Source of the DNA: Rhizobium sp. WYCCWR10014
GTDB taxonomy: Bacteria > Pseudomonadota > Alphaproteobacteria > Rhizobiales > Rhizobiaceae
Assembly: GCF_001657485.1 (NCBI RefSeq)
Contig: NZ_LXFU01000025.1
Location: 233,561-297,560 of the forward strand
Length of the DNA stretch: 64,000 bases
Reading direction: 5' to 3'
The position numbers and the translations under genes were made by a program. Shown here piece by piece: positions 26,862-35,754 of the stretch. Positions within the stretch are counted from its first letter, which is position 1; the number at the start of each line of letters is the position of its first letter. Below the pieces are notes generated by a model, which had not been told where the DNA came from, did no database searches, and was given only the letters and a program-made list of their open reading frames with translations.

Positions 26862-27239
26862 TCACTCGCGGTCGTGCACGACGCCCATGATCTCACCCCT
26901 GCGGGAGACACTCACGAGGAGATCGTCCCCGTCACGCCATGCATTGATCAGATATCGTTCACCCACGTCCTTCACATCTCTGACGCGATAACCACGCCGT
27001 TCGAGGAGGCGAACCGCATCGTCTGGCCCGAAATTGTCCCGACCCGAGCGCCATCCGCTTCGCTGGTCGTGGTGGCGATTCCATCGCTGCAGAAAGTCCG
27101 TTTCCGTCTGGTTATCGTCAGGATCAGCATAGAACTCCGATCCCTGACCTTCCTGGATGACCACCTGCGCACGAGCCGGCACCGCAAGCGGCATTGTCAG
27201 CGCAATAGCCATTGCCAAGGAAGCAATTCGCATTTTCAT
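26862..27239 (-). CDS. Small secreted protein, PepSY-like C-terminus
   Basis: 125 residues with a signal peptide (MKMRIASLAMAIALTMPLAVPARA, cleaved before QVVIQ), so periplasmic. The C-terminal 55 residues (FGPDDAVRLLERRGYRVRDV ... YLINAWRDGDDLLVSVSRRGEIMGV) have the helix-plus-sheet pattern of PepSY-like domains, which often inhibit peptidases or bind peptides. The middle is charged and low in complexity. The ATG at 27239 has an AAAGGGTCGG-type ribosome site; the longer frame to 27299 adds a non-secretory tail. Not assigned to an operon; function unknown. Confidence 0.75.
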   Translation of the reverse strand: MKMRIASLAMAIALTMPLAVPARAQVVIQEGQGSEFYADPDDNQTETDFLQRWNRHHDQRSGWRSGRDNFGPDDAVRLLERRGYRVRDVKDVGERYLINAWRDGDDLLVSVSRRGEIMGVVHDRE

Positions 27240-27506
27240 CGGCCGACCCTTTCCATCACTCAATTGATGAACATCTGCCGAGTATCCGGCGGCCCCCACT
27301 TATGGACATTTCCGTTTTCGTCTGTGTGCTTTTTGATTGAGAAATGTTGCGCGAAATCGCCGGCGCCGGTCTGAGTCGGAACCGCGTTGTTTCCGGGCGC
27401 ACCCATCAGAAGGTCTTGTGGAAAGACCAAGGGCCAACGGCTCCCGGCGAGATTTGCCGGAAGCGTTCAAGGCAATCGCTATGCGACTTCGTACCTTGGG
27501 ATTGCG

Positions 27507-28526
27507 CTAAGCACCGATGCGGATCACCGCCTTGATCAGCCCATTCTTCTCATGCGCCCAGCGGGCGAGATCGCGTGGCGCATCGGCGAGCGTCGTGCGG
27601 TGGGTGATGAGCTTGTCCACCGGCACCAGCCCTTTGGCGATCGAATCCGCCACATGCTCGAAATCGACGCGGGTGGCGTTACGGCTGCCGATCACCATCA
27701 TCTCGCGCTTGTGGAATTCGGGATCGGAGAAGCGGATATCGTCCTTGACGACGCTGACCAGCACCAGCGCGCCGCCATGGGCGACGAAGGAGAAGGCCTT
27801 TTCCATTGAAGGGCCGTACCCCGTCGCGTCGAAGACCACGTCGAAACCGTCGCCATTGGTTTTGTCACGAACGGCGTTAGCCGTTTGCTCGTTGGCAACG
27901 ATGCCGGAGGTGAAGCCGAAGCGCTCGGATGCCATCTGCAGCCGCTCGGTGCTGGTATCGAGCAGCGTCACCTCATGGCCTGCGATGCGCGAGAAGATCG
28001 CCGCCCCGAGGCCGATCGGCCCGGCGCCGATGACGAGCGCCCGCGCTCCGGCGCCGGTCATCGAGCGGCGCACCGCATGGGCGCCGATCGCCAGGAACTC
28101 GGTGGTCGCCGCCGCTTCGAGGCTTACACCTTCGGCGGCATAGAGGTTCTCGGCCGGAACCGAAATCTCCTCGCAGAAGGCGCCGTCGGTATGGACGCCG
28201 AGCACCTTGATATTGGTGCAGCAATTCGGCTTGCCCTGACGGCAGGCAATACATTGCCCACAGGAGAGATAGGGATTGACGATGACAGGCGTGCCGACGG
28301 CGATAGTGACGCCGTCGCCCGCTTCCAGCACCGTTGCCGAGATCTCATGCCCCATCACCCGGGGATATTCGAGGAAGGGATGTTTGCCCTCGAAGATGTG
28401 GTAGTCGGTGCCGCAGATGCCGACATGGCTGACGGCAAGCCGCACCCAGCCGGCGGCGGGAGCCGCTGGCGAAGGACGCTCGACGATATCGAGCACGCCG
28501 GGCTCCCGGCAAAGAACTGCTTTCAT
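27507..28526 (-). CDS. Zinc-dependent medium-chain dehydrogenase (sugar-acid/polyol type)
   Basis: 340 residues of the MDR superfamily: a catalytic zinc site (CGTDYHIFEGKHPF, GHE at EYPRVMGHE), the four-cysteine structural zinc loop (CGQCIACRQGKPNCC), and a Rossmann fold beginning ALVIGAGPIGLGAAIF. It resembles L-idonate 5-dehydrogenase/L-threonine dehydrogenase-like enzymes. It is the last gene of the sugar locus, after a repeat-filled 281-bp gap, so it may oxidise an intermediate such as 2-keto-3-deoxy-L-fuconate; this is inferred from position. The ATG at 28526 starts at MKAVLCREPG; a GTG at 28538 is possible. Confidence 0.87.
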   Translation of the reverse strand: MKAVLCREPGVLDIVERPSPAAPAAGWVRLAVSHVGICGTDYHIFEGKHPFLEYPRVMGHEISATVLEAGDGVTIAVGTPVIVNPYLSCGQCIACRQGKPNCCTNIKVLGVHTDGAFCEEISVPAENLYAAEGVSLEAAATTEFLAIGAHAVRRSMTGAGARALVIGAGPIGLGAAIFSRIAGHEVTLLDTSTERLQMASERFGFTSGIVANEQTANAVRDKTNGDGFDVVFDATGYGPSMEKAFSFVAHGGALVLVSVVKDDIRFSDPEFHKREMMVIGSRNATRVDFEHVADSIAKGLVPVDKLITHRTTLADAPRDLARWAHEKNGLIKAVIRIGA

Positions 28527-28593
28527 GACGGGTCTCACATTCTTCGTTCTTTACTCTGTGTCGTGCCACTGCTGTTCGTTCGTGCAGGTAGCT

Positions 28594-28767
28594 GCCCCTC
28601 ACCCTAGCCCTCTCCCCGTAAACGGGGCGAGGGGACGTGCCCTGCACGACGTCAATGGGGACGGACAGGTTTGCGGCATTTGCCCTTCTCCCCGCGAGCG
28701 GGGGTCCGAAGGACGGGTCGAGACCTGTGGCTCGACCCCGGTTGGTGCCGGCAGGCGGATGAGGGGC
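28594..28767 (+). repeat. RIME-like element, copy 7, with nested 42-bp insertion
   Basis: A full-length unit, but the second hairpin (CTTCTCCCCGCGAGCGGGG) is interrupted by about 42 bp that carry their own perfect 8-bp hairpin, GGGTCGAG / CTCGACCC (28715-28738). After it the usual GGTGCCGGCAGGCGGATGAGGGG end resumes. Confidence 0.85.
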
Positions 28768-28807
28768 AGGCGGCGATCTCCCCGAGCGGCGATCTCCTGC
28801 TCGCCTC

Positions 28808-29782
28808 TCAATTGCTCTTGCGGCGGCGCAGCTGGTCGAAGAACACGATCACGATGATCAGCAGACCGGTGATGATACGCTGCCAGAAGGAGTTGACGTT
28901 CAGAAGGTTTGCGCCGTTGTTGATGGTGGCGAGGATGAACGCGCCGATCAGCGGGCCGTGCACAGAGCCGACCGCGCCGAAAAGGCTGGTGCCGCCGATA
29001 ACGGAGGAGGCGATCGCCTGCAGTTCCCAGCCGTCGGCCTGTGTCGCATTGCCGATCGCGATGCGCGAGGCGAGCAGCACGCCGACGAAGGCGGCGAAGG
29101 AGGCCGAGAGGATATAGGCAAGGTAGATCATGCCCTTGACGTTGACGCCGGAAAGGCGCGCCGCCTCGGCATTCGAACCGACCGCGAAGAGATAGCGGCC
29201 CCAGCGGCTCAGATGCAGGAAGATGAAGGAGGGGACCGCCACCAGGATGACCATCCAGAACAAGCTCGGAATACTGAGCAGATCGGCGCGGGCGAAATTG
29301 CTGAAGCCCTCATTGGTGATGTTGATCGTCGAACCGTTGGTGATCAAGAGGCCGATGCCGCGCAGCGATGTCAGGGTTGCCAGCGTGATGATGAATGGCG
29401 GCAGGCCCATATGCACGATGCCGAAGCCATGGAAGGCGCCGATCGCCACACCCATGAGCAGCGTCAGCGCGATCGCACCCCAGACCGGTACGCCCGCCTG
29501 CAGCAGCCAGGCGATGATCACCGTGCAGAAGCCGACGATGGCGCCGACCGAAAGGTCGATGCCGGCGGTGATGATAACGAAGGTTTGGCCGAGTGCGAGG
29601 ATCGCCGTCATCGCGCCCTGACGCAGCAGGTTCGAGATGTTGAGCGGCGTCCAGAAGCTCGGGGTGACAACGGCGAGCACGATCCAGAGGAAGATCAGCA
29701 GGCCGATCAGCGTCAGGCCGAACAGGATGTTCATTTTCCGGCGCGGCGGCGGTGCGACGATTTCTGTGGGGGTGGCAGTCAT
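28808..29782 (-). CDS. Sugar ABC transporter permease (RbsC type)
   Basis: A 324-residue inner-membrane permease with about nine hydrophobic segments and the RbsC-type motifs GQTFVIITAGIDLSVGAIVGF and GVNVKGMIYLAYILSASFAAFVGVLL. It pairs with the ATPase (27 bp upstream) and the binding protein as one importer. In this family one permease gene suffices as a homodimer. The cytoplasmic N-terminus (PTEIVAPPPRRKMN) is short and basic. Substrate most likely L-fucose or a related 6-deoxy- or pentose sugar, judged only from the FucU and dehydrogenase genes in the same locus. Confidence 0.93.
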   Translation of the reverse strand: MTATPTEIVAPPPRRKMNILFGLTLIGLLIFLWIVLAVVTPSFWTPLNISNLLRQGAMTAILALGQTFVIITAGIDLSVGAIVGFCTVIIAWLLQAGVPVWGAIALTLLMGVAIGAFHGFGIVHMGLPPFIITLATLTSLRGIGLLITNGSTINITNEGFSNFARADLLSIPSLFWMVILVAVPSFIFLHLSRWGRYLFAVGSNAEAARLSGVNVKGMIYLAYILSASFAAFVGVLLASRIAIGNATQADGWELQAIASSVIGGTSLFGAVGSVHGPLIGAFILATINNGANLLNVNSFWQRIITGLLIIVIVFFDQLRRRKSN

Positions 29783-29809
29783 GAATTTTCTCCCTCTTAT
29801 TCTTTTGGC

Positions 29810-31363
29810 TCAGACGCCGATCGCTTCGCTGAGCACTTGTTCATGCGTCGCCGCGTGGAAATCATGGCTCGCGACGAGCCTGCCGGCGCGGAAGACGTGC
29901 AGCCGGTCGGCCAGTTCATAGACCTCGGGCAGGTAGGAGGAGATCAGGATGATGCCCGCGCCGTCCTTCAGAAGCTTGGCGAACAGCCGGTAGATTTCCG
30001 CCTTGGTGCCGACGTCGACGCCGACGGTGGGTTCGTCGAAGATGAACAGCTGGGCGCCGTGGCTCAGCCATTTGCCGATGACGATCTTCTGCTGGTTGCC
30101 GCCCGACATGCTGGAGGCCGGAACGCGCCGGCTCGGCGTCTTGATGCTGAGATCGCGGATCTGCTTGTCGGCATTGGCCGATTCGCGTGCGTGATTGATG
30201 ACGGGGCCGTGGCTGAGGCGCCCGAACACCGGCAGGTTGATGTTGAGGCCGATCGGCAGGTTGAGGCAGAGCCCCTGGTCGCGCCGGCTTTCGGGCGCGA
30301 GCGCAATGCCGAGTTCCATGGCGGTGCGTTCGTTGCGAATATCGACACGTTTGCCCCTCCAGTGGATTTCGCCGGCGCTGATCGGCTGGCGTCCGTAGAG
30401 GCCGAGCGCGAATTCGCTGCGGCCGGCGCCGATCAGCCCGTAGAGGCCGACGATCTGTCCTGCCTTGACGCTGAGCGACACGTCTTCGAAACCAGGGCCG
30501 GAGAGGCCCTTGACCTCGACGATCGTCTCGCCGATCGCAATCTCTTCCTTGTGGTAGATCTGCTCGATCGAGCGGTTGATCATCAGCGCGATCAGCTCGG
30601 CATCGTTGGTCTCGCCGATCAGGCGCGTCCCGACATGCGTGCCGTCGCGCAGCACCGAGACACGGTCGGCAAGCTCGAACACTTCCTCCATGCGATGGCT
30701 GATATAGACGATGGTGACGCCTTCGCCCTGCAGCCGGCGGATCAGCTTGAAGAGCTGTGCCGATTCCTGGCGCGTCAGATAGGCGGTGGGTTCATCGAAG
30801 ATCAGGAACTGCGTGCCGCGCATCGCCGCGCGCGCCGTCGCCACCAGCTGCTGCTGGCCGATCGTCAGCGAGCTTAAGAGCGCACCGGCCGGCAGGCCGA
30901 AGCCGAGATCGTCGAGCACGGCCTGCGCCATCTTCTCCATCTGCTTCTTGCGCATCAGGCCGAAGCGGTTGACCTCGTCGCCGAGAAAGAGATTGGCGGC
31001 GACCGTCAGGTGCCGGCATAGCACGACTTCCTGGTGCACGGCGTTGATGCCGCGGGCAATCGTCTCGTTCGGCGTCGCCAGCGCCACCGGCTGGCCGCAC
31101 CACAACACCTCGCCGGCGGTGCGGGTGATGACGCCTGTCAGCAATTTGATGAGGGTGGATTTGCCGGCGCCGTTCTCTCCGACGATGGCGTGGATTTCAC
31201 CGGCAAGAAAGGTCAGCGTCGCTGGCTTCAGCGCCTGCACATGACCGTAATTCTTCTGCAGGCCCTTGAGTTCGAGGATAGGCGATCCGGCGGGAATTCG
31301 ATTGGCTTCTTTCAGCGTCGCGCTGTCATCATGGCGATGACTGACCTCTTCCAGTCCGATCAT
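29810..31363 (-). CDS. Sugar ABC transporter ATPase (two-domain RbsA type)
   Basis: 517 residues with two ABC domains in one chain, as in RbsA/MglA. Domain 1 (about 25-260) has intact Walker A GENGAGKSTL, a degenerate signature LTIGQQQL and Walker B FLIFDEPTAYL. Domain 2 has the altered P-loop GLIGAGRSEF usual for the family, the signature MSGGNQQKIVIGKWL and a FIFDEPTVGVD Walker B. The ATG at 31363 follows AAGGAGGAG; the frame runs on to 31417 without a better start. It lies between the binding-protein and permease genes. Confidence 0.94.
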   Translation of the reverse strand: MIGLEEVSHRHDDSATLKEANRIPAGSPILELKGLQKNYGHVQALKPATLTFLAGEIHAIVGENGAGKSTLIKLLTGVITRTAGEVLWCGQPVALATPNETIARGINAVHQEVVLCRHLTVAANLFLGDEVNRFGLMRKKQMEKMAQAVLDDLGFGLPAGALLSSLTIGQQQLVATARAAMRGTQFLIFDEPTAYLTRQESAQLFKLIRRLQGEGVTIVYISHRMEEVFELADRVSVLRDGTHVGTRLIGETNDAELIALMINRSIEQIYHKEEIAIGETIVEVKGLSGPGFEDVSLSVKAGQIVGLYGLIGAGRSEFALGLYGRQPISAGEIHWRGKRVDIRNERTAMELGIALAPESRRDQGLCLNLPIGLNINLPVFGRLSHGPVINHARESANADKQIRDLSIKTPSRRVPASSMSGGNQQKIVIGKWLSHGAQLFIFDEPTVGVDVGTKAEIYRLFAKLLKDGAGIILISSYLPEVYELADRLHVFRAGRLVASHDFHAATHEQVLSEAIGV

Positions 31364-31427
31364 GGACCTCTCCTCCTTGTGTCGCCTCTGCTCTCCATCC
31401 CGCACAAAACATACCACGGATGGAAAA

Positions 31428-31458
31428 GGCCGCGCCGGTTTTTGAAGCCGGCGCGGCC
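31428..31458 (-). terminator. Hairpin between sugar-binding-protein and ATPase genes
   Basis: Perfect 11-bp stem GGCCGCGCCGG / CCGGCGCGGCC with a 9-nt loop, 12 bp past the binding-protein stop. On the transcript strand it is followed by TTTTCC, so it may terminate partly or protect the upstream message. Confidence 0.8.
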
Positions 31459-31470
31459 TGTCTGTTTTTG

Positions 31471-32460
31471 TTACTTGATCTTCGGGTTCAGCAGCGCGTC
31501 GATCTTCGGATCGGCCATGTTCGCCTTGGTGACGAGATTGGCACCGGTGTCGACATTCTCTTCGACCTTCTCGCCCTTGGAGACGGCAAGAGCGGTCTTG
31601 ATGCCGTCATAGCCCATGCGATAGGGGTCCTGAACGACGAGGCCGGCGATCGCGCCGTCCTTGAGGAAGCCCACCGTCTTGTCGTCGCTGTCGAAGCCGA
31701 TGACCTTGATCTTGTCGCCAAGCTTGTTTTCGGCGATCGCCTGGCCAACGCCCTGCGCCAGGATGAGGTTCGAGGCGAAGACGCCGACGAGGTTCGGGTT
31801 GGCCGTGATCAGGTCGGTCATCATGTTGAGGCCGGTCGTCGCCTGGCCATCGCCGTACTTGTCGGCAATGACCTTAAGACCCGGATACTTGGTCTTCACC
31901 TGATCCAGGAAGCCTTCGCGGCGCTGCTCCAGCGAGCCGACGCCGGGAAGATTGGTAAGGATGACGATATCGCCTTCTTCCTTGCCGGTCATCTCCTTGA
32001 TGGCGGCGGCCAGGCCGTCAGCGGCGATGCGGCCGCCCTGAACGTTGTCGGTCGTCAGGAACGACTTGAACGCCTTGGAGTCGGCGCCTGAGTCGATGCC
32101 GATGATCGGAACCGACTTGGCCGCTTCATCGATCGGCTTGCCGAGCGCCTTGAATTCGGTCGGCGAAATGACGACGGCGGCCGGCTTGCCGGCAACGGCG
32201 TTCTCCAGAATGCTGATCTGGCCGTTGACGTCGGACTCGGCCTGTGCGCCGAGTTCCGGCACGTTGACGCCGAGATCCTTGCCGGCCTTGCGGGCACCGG
32301 CCAGAACGATCTGCCAGTAGAAGGACGTCGTGTCCTTGACGATGATCGGGATCGTCACGTCGGCGGCAAACGACGGTGCCGGCATCGCCGTGGCGATGAC
32401 TGCGGCACCCGCAAGCGCGGTAAAGGCGCGGCGGGACAGAAGGGATTTCACGATACTCAT
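31471..32460 (-). CDS. Sugar-binding periplasmic protein (RbsB type)
   Basis: 329 residues with a signal sequence containing a twin-arginine-like SRRAFTAL and hydrophobic core, so Tat export is possible; mature part begins near ADVTIPIIVK. The fold is a type 1 periplasmic binding protein (GQISILENAVAGKPAAVVISPTEF region, then PIIGIDSGAD and NLVGVFASN). It is the first gene of the transporter operon and should give the most transcript. The ATG at 32460 has GAGAGGAG upstream, with a 16-bp TTTTTATCGATAAAAA palindrome 65-80 bp before it. The ligand is inferred, not shown, to be L-fucose-like. Confidence 0.93.
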   Translation of the reverse strand: MSIVKSLLSRRAFTALAGAAVIATAMPAPSFAADVTIPIIVKDTTSFYWQIVLAGARKAGKDLGVNVPELGAQAESDVNGQISILENAVAGKPAAVVISPTEFKALGKPIDEAAKSVPIIGIDSGADSKAFKSFLTTDNVQGGRIAADGLAAAIKEMTGKEEGDIVILTNLPGVGSLEQRREGFLDQVKTKYPGLKVIADKYGDGQATTGLNMMTDLITANPNLVGVFASNLILAQGVGQAIAENKLGDKIKVIGFDSDDKTVGFLKDGAIAGLVVQDPYRMGYDGIKTALAVSKGEKVEENVDTGANLVTKANMADPKIDALLNPKIK

Positions 32461-32524
32461 AAGGGTTCTCCTCTCAGGGTGCGTTCTCCTCCAAATAAAT
32501 CGGCCGCTGAACGCAGGCGGACGA

Positions 32525-32546
32525 TTTTTATCGATAAAAAACATTT
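32525..32546. promoter_or_regulatory. Shared operator motif, transporter promoter copy
   Basis: TTTTTATC-N7-AACATTT, whose first 16 bp also form the perfect palindrome TTTTTATCGATAAAAA (32525-32540). The same TTTTTATC-N7-AACATTT pattern, with identical 7-bp spacing, occurs at 35908-35929 before the dehydratase gene. Confidence 0.65.
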
Positions 32547-32668
32547 GCCAGGTGAAGCTAGCCGAGGCGCAATCAAATTGCAAGTGCGCAAAACCGGCTT
32601 TTTTTCTTTGGTAAACTCCCGCCAAGCAACTGATTTTATTCCAATACCACGATACCCTAAAATAGGGA

Positions 32669-33115
32669 TCAGGCCATGTCGACCTCATCAGGATGGACGA
32701 CGCCTTTTTTCAAAATCAGGTTGCCGTACAGCCGAAATTCCGTCGTCGCGACGATGTAGGTGGCCTTGCGGGCCATCGCATAAAACGCAAAACGCTCCAC
32801 CGGCACGATGCGGAAATCGCCGGCATGTTTGGAAACGATCTGCTGGAATTCGGTGCAGACCTCCGGCATCGCATCGGGATCGCCGACCACCTCCATCCGC
32901 CACGCCGCTTCCGGCACGAAGGTGTCGAGCGGCATATGGGTCAGGATGGCCTTGGCCATGTCCGTGGCGCCGACGCCGTCGGCGCGGATGACCGGCGGAC
33001 CCATCGAGCCCGAGGGAAAATTGGCGTCCGATATGACGATATCGTCGCCATGTCCCATGGTCTTCAATGCATGGAGCAGGTCGGGGCCAAGCAGCGGATG
33101 AATACCCTTGAGCAT
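32669..33115 (-). CDS. fucU: L-fucose mutarotase (RbsD/FucU family)
   Basis: 148 residues. It converts the alpha and beta anomers of a sugar after uptake. The start MLKGIHPLLGPDLLHALKTMGHGDDIVISDANFP is the FucU pattern with its catalytic histidine and aspartate region, and FYAMARKATYIVATTE near the end is also typical. RbsD proteins are close relatives, but the FucU-like ending (RLYGNLILKKGV) favours fucose. It lies 9 bp after the aldose dehydrogenase gene and shares its transcript, giving mutarotation and oxidation in one unit. Confident on family; the sugar is inferred. Confidence 0.9.
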   Translation of the reverse strand: MLKGIHPLLGPDLLHALKTMGHGDDIVISDANFPSGSMGPPVIRADGVGATDMAKAILTHMPLDTFVPEAAWRMEVVGDPDAMPEVCTEFQQIVSKHAGDFRIVPVERFAFYAMARKATYIVATTEFRLYGNLILKKGVVHPDEVDMA

Positions 33116-33124
33116 AGTCTCTCC

Positions 33125-34147
33125 TCAGACTCGGACGGCTTCGGCGCCGAGCGGCGGCGCGACCAGCGTATAGGGTTCGAATTCGGCATAGATGTCGTCG
33201 GCAAGCCGCGGCTCGACGATCTCCATGTTGCGCGTCAGGCTCGAAGGCTTGGCCGTGCCGATCAGCACCGATGCGACGATCGCCTCGCGCAGCGGAAACT
33301 GCAGGGCGGGCGCTGCCAGCGGCACGCCGTGGCTTTTGGCGATCGCCTCCATGGCGCCGACCTTGGCAAGCACGTCGTCATCAGCCGGCATATAGTCGAA
33401 ATGCGAACCCGGCACCGGGCCGGTGGCGAGGATGCCGGAATTGAAGACGCCGCCGACGACGAGCGAGGTGCCCTTCTGCCGGCAGAGCGGCAGCAGTTCG
33501 GCGACGGCCGAGCGGTCGAGCAGCGTGTAGCGGCCGGCGAGCAGGATGCAGTCGAGATCGGAATGGCGCATGACGTCGAGGCAGACGGGCACTTCGTTGA
33601 CGCCGAGGCCGAAGGCGGAGATCGCGCCAGACGACTTGAGTTCCTCCAGCGCCTTCACGCCGGAATCGAGAAACTGCTTCTGGTGGACCGCATTCTTCGC
33701 CGCGCCATGTGTGTAGACGCCGAGATCGTGCACATAGAGAATATCGATGCGGTTGAGGCCGAGACGCGCATAGCTGAACTCGACCGAGCGCATGATGCCG
33801 TCATAGGAATAGTCGTAATCGGCATCGAAGGAGAGCGGGTCGACATAGCTGTAATCAGGCACGGTGCCGGTCGGCACCGGCCGAAGCAGCCGGCCGACCT
33901 TGGTGGACAGCACGTAAGAGCCGTCCGGCTGGTCGCGCAGGAAATCGCCGACCCGCCGCTCGGCAAGGCCGAGCCCATACCAGGGCGCCACGTCGAAATA
34001 GCGAATGCCGCTATCCCAGGCCGCCTGCAGCGTATCGATCGCCTGCTCGCGCGGGCATGCGCGGTAGAGACCGCCGAGAGCGGCTGCGCCGAAACTGATT
34101 TCGGTCACTTCCAGCTTGGTCTTGCCGATCCGTCTCGTCTTCATCAT
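33125..34147 (-). CDS. Aldo/keto reductase, L-fucose (D-threo-aldose) 1-dehydrogenase-like
   Basis: 340 residues forming a TIM-barrel NAD(P) enzyme. The start RIGKTKLEVTEISFGAAALGGLY, the catalytic set (D in YFDVAPWYGLGLAERRVG, Y in the same run, K in STKVGR, H in LYVHDLGVYTHG) and the C-terminal cofactor motif VLIGTAKPSSL are intact. The subgroup includes L-fucose/D-threo-aldose 1-dehydrogenase and pyridoxal 4-dehydrogenase, which cannot be separated by eye; fucU next door favours a sugar. It would oxidise the sugar to a lactone, but no lactonase gene is adjacent. The second ATG (34144) is better spaced from GAGGAGG than the first. Confidence 0.85.
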   Translation of the reverse strand: MMKTRRIGKTKLEVTEISFGAAALGGLYRACPREQAIDTLQAAWDSGIRYFDVAPWYGLGLAERRVGDFLRDQPDGSYVLSTKVGRLLRPVPTGTVPDYSYVDPLSFDADYDYSYDGIMRSVEFSYARLGLNRIDILYVHDLGVYTHGAAKNAVHQKQFLDSGVKALEELKSSGAISAFGLGVNEVPVCLDVMRHSDLDCILLAGRYTLLDRSAVAELLPLCRQKGTSLVVGGVFNSGILATGPVPGSHFDYMPADDDVLAKVGAMEAIAKSHGVPLAAPALQFPLREAIVASVLIGTAKPSSLTRNMEIVEPRLADDIYAEFEPYTLVAPPLGAEAVRV

Positions 34148-34178
34148 TCCTCCTCACGAAGAAGCTGAACTATCTGGA

Positions 34179-34222
34179 GCAATCCCAGGAAAAGTGTGAA
34201 GCGGTTTTCCGTCCGGGATTGC
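34179..34222. repeat. Rhizobial palindromic repeat (GCAATCCC family)
   Basis: Two nested inverted repeats: outer arms GCAATCCC / GGGATTGC and inner GGAAAA / TTTTCC around GTGTGAAGCGG. I recall near-identical elements at many rhizobial intergenic sites, but copy number was not checked. It fills the gap between the dehydratase and aldose dehydrogenase genes. Confidence 0.7.
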
Positions 34223-34235
34223 GTAAAATCAAAGA

Positions 34236-35738
34236 TTACAGCGTCGCACCGAGATGCCAGGGCACGAATTCATTGTCGCCGTAGCCGAAGAGCTCGCTCT
34301 TGGTCTTCTTGCCCGAGGCCGTATCGACGATGAGGTCGAAGATCTCGCGGCCCTTGCCGCTGATCGTCGCATCGCCGGTGGCGATCGTGCCGCAATCGAT
34401 GTCCATGTCCTCTTCCATCGAGGCATAGAGCGCCGAATTGCTGGAAAGCTTCAGCGACGGCGCCGGCCGACAGCCAAAGCAGCTGCCGCGACCTGTGGTA
34501 AAGGCGATCATGTTCGCCCCGCCCGCCACCTGGCCGGTTGCCGAGACCGGGTCGTAGCCGGGCGTGTCCATGAAGACGAGGCCGGGGGCCGTGACCCGCT
34601 CGGCATAACCATAGACCGCCGTCAGCGGCGAGCGCCCGCCCTTGGCGACGGCGCCGAGCGACTTTTCGAGAATGGTCGTCAGCCCGCCGCGCTTGTTGCC
34701 GGGCGAGGGGTTGTTGTCGAGCGAGGCGCCGTGGAGAGCGACGTACTCTTCCCACCAGGCGATCTTGTCGTCGAGCTTCTTTGCCACCTCGTCGCTGACG
34801 GCGCGGCTGCGCAGCAGATGTTCCGCACCATAGATTTCCGAGGTTTCCGACAGGATCGCCGTGCCGCCGGCGGCCGCCAGCAGGTCGGCCGCGACACCCA
34901 GCGCCGGATTGGCGGTGATGCCGGAAAAGCCGTCCGAGCCGCCGCATTGCAGGCCGATGATGATCTCACCGATCGACATCGGTACGCGCTTTTCCTTGCC
35001 GACATCGGCGGCGATCTCGCGCAGCATGCCCATGGCGCGCTCGACCGCGCGGCGCGAACCGCCGGCATCCTGGATGTTGAAATGCCGCTTCGAGGCACCC
35101 GCACCGCTCTGGCCGTACAGCGTCAGCTGGTTGACCTCGCAGCCGAGGCCGATCATCAGCACGCCGCCGAAATTTACATGCCTTGTATAGCCGGCGAGCG
35201 TCCGGTGCAGCACGTTCATGCCGTCGCCGGTCGAGCTCATGCCGCAGCCCTGGTCGTGCACGATCGGCACGAAACCGTCGATGCCTTCATAATGCGGCAG
35301 GATCGTCCGGTTTGCCTCGTCGGCGATTGCCCGGCAGACCGTGGTGGAACAGTTCACGCTGGCGATGATGCCGATATAGTTGCGGGTCGCGGCCCGTCCG
35401 TCGGCGCGGCGATACCCCATGAAGGTGCGCCCCACGTCGTCGGCCGACGCTGTTTCCGGTGCCGAATTGGCGGTCGCCGCCAGCCGGTCGTTTTCGAAAT
35501 GCAGGTTGTGGCTGTGCACATGATCGCCGGCCTTGACCTCGGCCGTGGTGCGGCCGATCGCCTGTCCGTATTTCACCACGGGCGACCCAAGCGGAATATC
35601 CGCTATCGCCACCTTGTGGCCGGGGTCGATCTTCTCACGGGTCTGAATGCCGGCAACCGTCGAACCCGGCGCGATTGCCGCCGTTGCGACCGCGACATTG
35701 TCGCCGGCCGAAAGGATGATCCAAGGCAGTTTGTCCAA
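34236..35738 (-). CDS. UxaA-family sugar-acid dehydratase (altronate-dehydratase-like)
   Basis: 500 residues. An N-terminal SAF-type domain (about 10-95, with HVHSHNLHFEND) is fused to the C-terminal catalytic UxaA/GarD domain (100-500) with RADGRAATRNYIGI, HDQGCGM, GLQCGGSDGFSGI and the metal-cluster cysteine stretch CFGCRPAPSLKLSSNS. This full-length arrangement is that of altronate or galactarate dehydratases. No tagaturonate or altronate pathway genes are nearby; given the FucU and aldose dehydrogenase genes it may instead act on L-fuconate or a similar acid. Its promoter faces the GntR gene. Confidence 0.88.
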   Translation of the reverse strand: MDKLPWIILSAGDNVAVATAAIAPGSTVAGIQTREKIDPGHKVAIADIPLGSPVVKYGQAIGRTTAEVKAGDHVHSHNLHFENDRLAATANSAPETASADDVGRTFMGYRRADGRAATRNYIGIIASVNCSTTVCRAIADEANRTILPHYEGIDGFVPIVHDQGCGMSSTGDGMNVLHRTLAGYTRHVNFGGVLMIGLGCEVNQLTLYGQSGAGASKRHFNIQDAGGSRRAVERAMGMLREIAADVGKEKRVPMSIGEIIIGLQCGGSDGFSGITANPALGVAADLLAAAGGTAILSETSEIYGAEHLLRSRAVSDEVAKKLDDKIAWWEEYVALHGASLDNNPSPGNKRGGLTTILEKSLGAVAKGGRSPLTAVYGYAERVTAPGLVFMDTPGYDPVSATGQVAGGANMIAFTTGRGSCFGCRPAPSLKLSSNSALYASMEEDMDIDCGTIATGDATISGKGREIFDLIVDTASGKKTKSELFGYGDNEFVPWHLGATL

Positions 35739-35754
35739 GTCTCTATCTCCCTAA

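Noticed and set aside
28958..30877. A 639-codon plus-strand frame across the permease and ATPase genes
   Set aside because: It spans two well-supported genes on the other strand and its translation is rich in Asp, Arg and Ala without motifs, the signature of an antisense shadow.
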